Assembly: GCA_964633115.1 (NCBI GenBank)
Contig: CAZWEO010000010.1
Coordinates: forward strand, 8,842-72,841
Length of the DNA: 64,000 bases
Direction of reading: 5' to 3'
From: B30-G6 sp964633115
GTDB lineage: Bacteria; Desulfobacterota; Desulfobacteria; Desulfobacterales; B30-G6
The notes below the pieces were generated by a model, which was not told the origin of the DNA, ran no database searches, and saw only the letters and a program-made list of their open reading frames with translations. Positions 59,651 through 64,000 of the stretch are shown piece by piece (within the stretch, counting starts at the first letter, position 1; every line of letters starts with the position of its first letter). Position numbers and translations under genes: made by a program.

Positions 59651-59697
59651 TTTTTAAATTAAAATTAAAAGCTACCACATAGGGCCACTATGTGGTA
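59623..59697. promoter_or_regulatory. Two palindromes upstream of the HTH regulator gene
   Basis: GGGCCACA-T-TGTGGCCC (59623-59639) and TACCACATAG-GGCCA-CTATGTGGTA (59673-59697) are perfect, and share CCACAT/ATGTGG half-sites. The second ends 28 bases before the ATG of the HTH gene. This layout fits an autoregulatory operator for that protein; binding is inferred. Confidence 0.55.
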
Positions 59698-59725
59698 TCA
59701 TAAATTTATTAACAGAGAGGTCTAA

Positions 59726-60118
59726 ATGGAAAAACAAGAATTGGTTGAAATTAGGACCCATCTGGGGAAAACACAGAAACAATTGGCACAGTTGCTCGGT
59801 GTTTCTCTTAAAGCCATAAAAAGTTTCGAGCAGGGATGGCGGAAGATTCCAGCTTATATCGAAAGGCAGGTATTATTTCTTCTGGCAGCGGATGAGGCCC
59901 TAAATAAAAACAACAAGCCCTGTTGGGTACTTAAAAAGTGCCCTATGTCCACCAGACAAAACTGCCCGGCATGGGAATTAAAGGTAGGACAACTTTGCTG
60001 GTTTATCAATGGAACGATATGCGAAGGAGAAGCCAAAAACGACTGGACCGAGAAGATGAAGATATGCCGAAAATGTAAGGTTTTTAAATCAATGATACCG
60101 TTTCTCCAAGGCAGATAA
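59726..60118 (+). CDS. HTH transcriptional regulator with a cysteine-rich (two-CW) domain
   Basis: A 130-residue protein. Residues 8-60 form an XRE-type helix-turn-helix (THLGKTQKQLAQLLGVSLKA, then IKSFEQGWRKIP). The C-terminal half carries C66-W67, C72, C80, C91-W92, C99, C114 and C117, a pattern that fits a cysteine-rich two-CW domain and would bind metal or sense redox state. AGAGG lies upstream of the ATG. It sits just after two palindromes and 75 bases before cysK2 on the same strand, so it may regulate itself and that gene. Confidence 0.75.
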   Translation: MEKQELVEIRTHLGKTQKQLAQLLGVSLKAIKSFEQGWRKIPAYIERQVLFLLAADEALNKNNKPCWVLKKCPMSTRQNCPAWELKVGQLCWFINGTICEGEAKNDWTEKMKICRKCKVFKSMIPFLQGR

Positions 60119-60128
60119 TATATAATTA

Positions 60129-60172
60129 CAAAAACCGGAAAAGGCGGATATCTTCACAGCTTCCCGGTTTCA
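60129..60172. terminator. Hairpin between the HTH gene and the second cysteine synthase gene
   Basis: AAAAACCGGAAAAGG at the left and CTTCCCGGTTTC at the right pair as AAACCGG/CCGGTTT with a larger loop. It lies just after the HTH gene stop, before the cysK2 ribosome-binding site. It may be an attenuator or weak terminator; the pairing is modest. Confidence 0.35.
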
Positions 60173-60192
60173 AAAACAACGGAGATGCAATC

Positions 60193-61164
60193 ATGAATGT
60201 ATTTGATGACAATTCACAATCTATCGGAAGGACGCCATTGATCCGGTTGAATAGAATAACCGGCGGAGGCAAAGCAAATATCTTTGGGAAAATTGAAGGC
60301 AGGAACCCGGCCTATTCCGTAAAATGCCGCATCGGGGCTTCCATGATCCTGGATGCAGAGGAGAAAGGTGTTTTGAAACCCGGAATGGAAATAGTGGAAC
60401 CTACCAGCGGAAACACCGGAATAGCCCTGGCATTTGTGGCTGCGGCAAAGGGATATGGTTTGACCCTCACCATGCCCGACACCATGAGCATTGAAAGGAG
60501 AAAGCTTTTAAAAGTGTTTGGTGCCAATCTTATCCTCACTGAAGGTGCCAAAGGGATGAATGGGTCCATTGCTAGGGCTGAAGAAATATACCGGAAAGAT
60601 CCCGACAAATATTTTCTTCCTCAGCAGTTTAGGAATCCTGCCAACCCTCAAATACACGAAAAGACCACGGGTCCGGAAATTTGGGCTGACACTGAAGGAC
60701 AGGTCGATGCCCTGGTTGCCGGAGTGGGAACAGGAGGAACCATTTCAGGTGTTTCACGCTATATCAAGAACACAAAAGGAAAACAGATAATTTCGGTTGC
60801 CGTAGAACCATCCAACAGCCCGGTGATTACACAACAACTTGCAGGCAAGCAATTGCAGCCCGCACCGCATAAAATCCAAGGAATCGGCGCAGGCTTTATA
60901 CCGGAGAATCTGGATTTAGACCTCGTCGATCGGGTGGAACAGGTTTTAGATGAAGAGGCCATGGAATTTGCCAGACGTCTAGCCGACACCGAAGGGATTC
61001 TTGCCGGTATTTCAAGTGGTGCGGCAACTGCCGCTGCGGTCCGTCTCGGCAAATTAAAAGAATTTGAAGGCAAGACCATCGTTACCATTCTCCCTGATTC
61101 CGGGGAAAGGTATTTGAGCAGTCTGTTGTTCGAGGGGCTTTTCGAAAAGGAAACGGGGCTGTAA
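60193..61164 (+). CDS. cysK: Cysteine synthase, E. coli CysK-type (second copy)
   Basis: A 323-residue O-acetylserine sulfhydrylase, nearer to E. coli CysK than the copy in the nifUS operon: PLP lysine K44 is in PAYSVKCRIGASM where the other has PLGSVKDRIG. TSGNTG, QFRNPANP, GVGTGGTISGVS and GAGFIPENLDLDLVDR are present. It converts O-acetylserine and sulfide to cysteine. GGAG lies seven bases before the ATG. It follows the HTH two-CW regulator gene. Confidence 0.92.
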   Translation: MNVFDDNSQSIGRTPLIRLNRITGGGKANIFGKIEGRNPAYSVKCRIGASMILDAEEKGVLKPGMEIVEPTSGNTGIALAFVAAAKGYGLTLTMPDTMSIERRKLLKVFGANLILTEGAKGMNGSIARAEEIYRKDPDKYFLPQQFRNPANPQIHEKTTGPEIWADTEGQVDALVAGVGTGGTISGVSRYIKNTKGKQIISVAVEPSNSPVITQQLAGKQLQPAPHKIQGIGAGFIPENLDLDLVDRVEQVLDEEAMEFARRLADTEGILAGISSGAATAAAVRLGKLKEFEGKTIVTILPDSGERYLSSLLFEGLFEKETGL

Positions 61165-61566
61165 ACTAGGCTGGGGTATTATAATCTTTTCTATCAACCT
61201 TTTTTAGCACTCAATATCTTATTTCTCATAGTTGTTTTTCCTCGTTGAGAGTTAGTCGGCTATTATGCCTGTGTCTAGCAAATTACAGCAAATCTATTAA
61301 TTTCCTACGGGGCATGCCAACTCACACAGCCGACAGGATTTAAAATAATTCTTTGTTTTATCTATATCCTCTATTTCTTTGGTATAAAACTGAGCAAGAC
61401 GTTCTCTGGACTCATTGAAATCACCCAGGCTGGAGTATGCATTGATTGTTTCAAGACGAAGTGCTTCATTCAGGGTACGACCAACTACATCTTTCGCTTT
61501 TCATATATTACTTTTCCCATATTGATACCCCTTGTGCATTCAATTCTGGTGGCTTCCTTTAATTTT
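61165..61566 (-). pseudogene. Gap with a C-terminal remnant of an enoyl-CoA hydratase-like gene
   Basis: Most of this 400-bp stretch is empty of genes. On the minus strand, from about 61500 to 61297, one frame reads KAKDVVGRTLNEALRLETIN, AYSSLGDFNESRERLAQFYT and KEIEDIDKTKNYFKSC, followed by RLCELACPVGN and a stop. The first part is the closing segment of an enoyl-CoA hydratase/isomerase; the N-terminal 180-200 residues are absent and a stop lies directly upstream. The cysteine-containing end is not part of the ordinary family. Confidence 0.5.
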
Positions 61567-61863
61567 TTAGATAGGGTACGTCCCAAAAATGTATTCATCA
61601 TATTCGGTCGGAGATTCCAAGAATTGTTCCAACTTCCCCTCATTCACCTTTCTCTCTTTATTTTCTTTCCAGGCAAGCCAATTTTCCATGCTCATCCACA
61701 TGGAGATCACAAGTAGACAATGGGGATTTTGATACTGCGACAAAGTTTCGCCTTTGACATACCCCCTCTGATTCATAGCTTTGGCACGTTGCTCGTTGAG
61801 CAGGGCGTAAACTTCTTTCAGAGTACCCTCTTTTATATGTCTCTTAATCAGAATCCTTACCAT
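61567..61863 (-). CDS. Antibiotic biosynthesis monooxygenase (ABM) domain protein
   Basis: A 98-residue ABM-fold protein (MVRILIKRHIKEGTLKEVYA, NQRGYVKGETLSQYQNPHCL, MENWLAWKENKERKVN). The fold is a dimeric ferredoxin-like barrel used by small cofactor-free oxygenases and haem-degrading proteins. The conserved W (in MENWLAW) is present. The substrate is unknown. GGAAGGAG lies upstream of the ATG. It stands alone on the minus strand. Confidence 0.78.
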   Translation of the reverse strand: MVRILIKRHIKEGTLKEVYALLNEQRAKAMNQRGYVKGETLSQYQNPHCLLVISMWMSMENWLAWKENKERKVNEGKLEQFLESPTEYDEYIFGTYPI

Positions 61864-62273
61864 TTTGAACTCCTTCCGTTATATTGTACGAATGTCCTTT
61901 CTTTTTTATTTTTCAACCAGGTATTTCTATTGGAATGCAGATTCCGTACGATTTCGGCCAATGATTCCGAACTCATCTAGCTTTATTTTAAAAATTTTGT
62001 AGAATCTTATCGATGGTCACTTCATCCATCATTTTTTCCATTTGAAGGGTAATCTTCCTCCAATGTATGTGGAAACCGCAGGTCCCATCACATTTACCTA
62101 TGCATAAAAAGCAGTCACTATTGTCATCAAGCGGCTAGATAACCCATAGCTCGTATTGCATATAAACTCGTTGCGGAAAGAGAACGCCGAATTTGACATG
62201 GAAGTTTCTGCCTGTTTCCTTCTCGACCGTTCATGCAGATATCAATGAAATATTTGGAGCTACCCTGGTATCC
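61864..62273 (-). other. Gap with a small cysteine-rich minus-strand scrap
   Basis: No intact gene. On the minus strand between 62134 and 61988 one frame reads LDDNSDCFLCIGKCDGTCGF and then HIHWRKITLQMEKMMDEVTI without a start codon, ending in a TAA. The CxxCxxxCxxxC-like cysteines make it look like the tail of a metal-binding protein. The rest of the gap shows nothing further. Confidence 0.3.
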
Positions 62274-62582
62274 TTAATTGTGACGTAAAAATGTAAGAAT
62301 CTTTGCCATCATCCGATTAATTGACATGTAATCTTCAGGTTTTATAGACAGGATTTCTTTTTCTGTTTGCACATATTTAGATGGAATCAGTTCATCACGA
62401 CAATTACTAACAAGTTCTTCTAGTGACTCCGGTGTGATTTCTAAATGAAACTGAAGTCCGATAATTGACTCGCCTATTTGAAAAGCCTGATTTTCACAAC
62501 CAGCGCTTCGTGCAATAAGGCTTGCACCTTCTGGCAAATCAAAAGTTTCGCCATGCCAATGGAAGACCTTCAAATGGAACAT
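62274..62582 (-). pseudogene. C-terminal remnant of a class I glutamine amidotransferase
   Basis: A 102-residue frame with the C-terminal catalytic elements of GMP-synthase-like glutamine amidotransferases: VFHWHGETFDLPEGASLIAR and GLQFHLEITPESLEELV, where the histidine and glutamate complete the Cys-His-Glu triad. The N-terminal half containing the catalytic cysteine is not present upstream, so this is a truncated gene rather than an enzyme. No ribosome-binding site lies before its ATG. Confidence 0.65.
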
Positions 62583-62638
62583 GTTGCAAATAGTGCGCGC
62601 GCATATTGATTTCTTAGGTTATTAATAGTGACGGCTAT

Positions 62639-63175
62639 TTATAACCAAAATTCGGGGTATCGACGATTCTTAGGGATGTTATTTACTAACAGTGCTACAA
62701 TTAACATGATAAAAGGGCCAATACCTGCGGGAATTAGTACATATAAATATCCAAGATCGTGAATTTTTTGACTACCAATAATAGCAATCAGAGCTGTGGC
62801 ACCTCCAGGAGGATGAAGGGTTTTTGTAGCATGCATAATAGCTATGGAGGTGGCTACTGCAACCGCCGAAGCCATCCATAAAGGTGCCGGAAGCAACTTA
62901 AATGTGGTCACACCGATAGCGGCAGAAATCATATGGCCTCCGATAAGATTTCTTGGCTGAGCCAGAGGGCTACGAATAGCCCCATAAATTAATACTGCTG
63001 AAGCACCAAAAGAGCCGATTATCATCAAAAGATCGGTTTTATTAACGATCGCTGAATTTACGAAAGCTACCGCTGCGATGCCTATGAAGGATCCAATCCA
63101 CGACCAAATTATTTCCGACAAACTGACAACTGGGGGGCTTTTCGTTGTCCCTTTCATCTTGCTGAAATAATTCAT
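62639..63175 (-). CDS. HPP family membrane protein
   Basis: A 178-residue, four-span membrane protein of the HPP family. The family signature HPPGGATALIA lies in TKTLHPPGGATALIAIIGSQ. Other typical pieces are SFGASAVLIYG, PLAQPRNLIGGH and IGPFIMLIVALLVNNIPKNR. HPP proteins have been linked to nitrite transport in chloroplasts, but in bacteria the substrate is unclear. AGGAGG lies seven bases before the ATG. The CBS-domain gene lies just upstream, with which HPP domains are often fused; they are probably one functional unit. Confidence 0.88.
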   Translation of the reverse strand: MNYFSKMKGTTKSPPVVSLSEIIWSWIGSFIGIAAVAFVNSAIVNKTDLLMIIGSFGASAVLIYGAIRSPLAQPRNLIGGHMISAAIGVTTFKLLPAPLWMASAVAVATSIAIMHATKTLHPPGGATALIAIIGSQKIHDLGYLYVLIPAGIGPFIMLIVALLVNNIPKNRRYPEFWL

Positions 63176-63200
63176 ACGGGTGTCCTCCTATTTTCAATAA

Positions 63201-63626
63201 CTATTCTTGCTGTTTGTTTTTATAAGGAGCATGCCGCCTGAAAAATATCAGCTCTGCAATTATGCCCAACAAGTGACCATTTTGATCAATTACCGGTACT
63301 CGATTAATATCTTTCTTTGCAAAAATAGAGGCAATTTCGAATAACGGTGTATCATCAAATACTGTTATGGCTGGAGACGTCATTATGTCTTTTGCAATAC
63401 CAGTCCTCATTGAGACGGCAACACATCCTTTGTTAGATAAACATTGTGCAATGACTTCCATGGTTGAACGCGCCTTTTTTGGGCCCATATGAAATAAAAA
63501 ATCATTCTCAGAAATAACCCCAACAACTATGTTCCTTTCATCTATGACCGGAACTCCAGATATGCCATTAGCAGACATTTTTGCGGCTGTTTCTTTTAGT
63601 GACGTATCCATGGTTACGGATATCAA
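63201..63626 (-). CDS. Two-CBS-domain protein with a shortened N-terminus
   Basis: A 141-residue protein of two CBS domains (ETAAKMSANGISGVPVIDER, then VVGVISENDFL; KDIMTSPAITVFDDTPLFEI, ASIFAKKDINRVPVIDQNG). It probably binds adenosyl nucleotides and gates the adjacent HPP transporter. The first domain should begin with a segment such as MxAxDIMT before VISVTMDT; here only ISVTMDT is in frame, starting at TTG 63626, and an ATG CAA GCC just upstream is out of frame. The N-terminus has been trimmed by a small deletion or shift. Confidence 0.75.
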   Translation of the reverse strand: MISVTMDTSLKETAAKMSANGISGVPVIDERNIVVGVISENDFLFHMGPKKARSTMEVIAQCLSNKGCVAVSMRTGIAKDIMTSPAITVFDDTPLFEIASIFAKKDINRVPVIDQNGHLLGIIAELIFFRRHAPYKNKQQE

Positions 63627-63686
63627 TTTTCAATGGCTTGCATCCTTTCGTGAAATTGAGTCTTCTCTAAAATAGGTCCTCAACAA

Positions 63687-64000
63687 ATTAAATTCAAATT
63701 CAATGGAGAAGATATTCAAATTTGTGGAACTATTGTACTGTTCCTCTGTCTGATAGTGGGCACAATAAGTGGTACTTATTGCATTGGAGGAGGTGCGATC
63801 ATCACTCCATTTATAGTGACCATTTTGCACATTCCCGTAAATGCTGTAGCTGGCGCTGTTTTATCTGCCAATTTCATGACATCGCTGTCTGGGATGATAT
63901 TTCACAGTACCATTCCGCTACATCACGGAACTACGTCCCTACCAGATTTTCCCCAAGTGTCATTTTTCGGTTAGATTCCTATTTTGGGGGATGCTAAGTC
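63687..64000 (+). pseudogene. C-terminal half of a TauE/SafE-type sulfite exporter, broken and cut by the window edge
   Basis: The frame starting about 63687 reads as the second half of a TauE/SafE transporter: KFNGEDIQICGTIVLFLCLI, VGTISGTYCIGGGAIITPFI, VTILHIPVNAVAGAVLSAN and FMTSLSGMIFHSTIPLHHG. The N-terminal half is absent and the open frame runs in without a start codon. A TAG at 63972 interrupts the expected GLGG segment, and the following residues fit only after a frame change (RLDSYFGG). It is a remnant. Confidence 0.6.

Noticed and set aside
1..64000. CRISPR array, tRNA or rRNA genes
   Set aside because: No regularly spaced direct repeats with unique spacers, and no cloverleaf or rRNA core words were seen. 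The repeat clusters at 12593, 38806 and 42928 are too short and irregular.

Overview
The window looks like chromosomal DNA from an anaerobic deltaproteobacterium (Desulfobacterota), most likely a sulfate reducer of the Desulfobacterales type. This is inferred from content: desulfoferrodoxin, two rubredoxins, two FprA-type flavo-diiron proteins, a DVU0298-family HEAT-like protein, a three-haem cytochrome, indolepyruvate:ferredoxin oxidoreductase, a NifU/NifS pair and a SulP sulfate transporter. No rRNA, tRNA, CRISPR array or phage module was seen.

Layout. 1-8.1 kb is a decaying strip: a methyltransferase, two acetyltransferases, an ECF sigma factor, an iron-sulfur reductase, a chemoreceptor and a cysteine-rich lipoprotein are all broken, among intact TraB/GumN, DksA-like and CDP-alcohol phosphotransferase genes. 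8.1-9.7 kb carries a CPBP protein and an acetyltransferase. 9.7-15.4 kb (minus) is a 2-oxoglutarate dehydrogenase operon, sucA-sucB-lpd. 15.5-19.7 kb (minus) is an arsenosugar-type group: FAD oxidoreductase, AhpD-like protein, radical SAM ArsS and a TVP38 membrane protein; ArsS has an in-frame UGA that probably encodes selenocysteine. 19.9-22.3 kb holds iorA-iorB, divergent from a tandem ribbon-helix-helix-like protein with a palindrome between them. 23-31.8 kb is redox and housekeeping: DsrE-like, thioredoxin-reductase-like, DUF2156, NDH-2-like, truncated SagB-like, TIGR01777 epimerase, thioredoxin 2, fumarase and thiol peroxidase.

32.3-36.4 kb (plus) is a compact cysteine and Fe-S supply operon, nifU-nifS-cysE-cysK. 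36.8-43.7 kb (plus) is an oxygen and peroxide defence island: superoxide reductase, ferritin, rubredoxin-like protein, flavodoxin, zinc-ribbon protein, tri-haem cytochrome, a flavoprotein fused to a phosphatase-like domain without its catalytic cysteine, two rubredoxins, flavo-diiron protein and ferredoxin. Together these would carry electrons through rubredoxin to reduce superoxide and O2 (or NO) and store the iron released. A three-branched hairpin and a short stretch like the 3' end of RNase P RNA lie inside it. 43.9-51.2 kb has SulP, an alcohol dehydrogenase-like protein and an RND pump without its outer-membrane partner. 51.4-59.4 kb (minus) has a second FprA, a broken Fe-S protein, PanE, an EamA transporter, a SpoIIE phosphatase coupled to an unknown 421-residue protein, and a DUF2182/DUF1326 pair. 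59.7-61.2 kb has an HTH regulator with two palindromes and a second cysteine synthase. The last 3 kb is again remnant-rich, around intact ABM-domain, HPP and CBS genes.

Short intergenic repeats of at least six families are scattered through the window.
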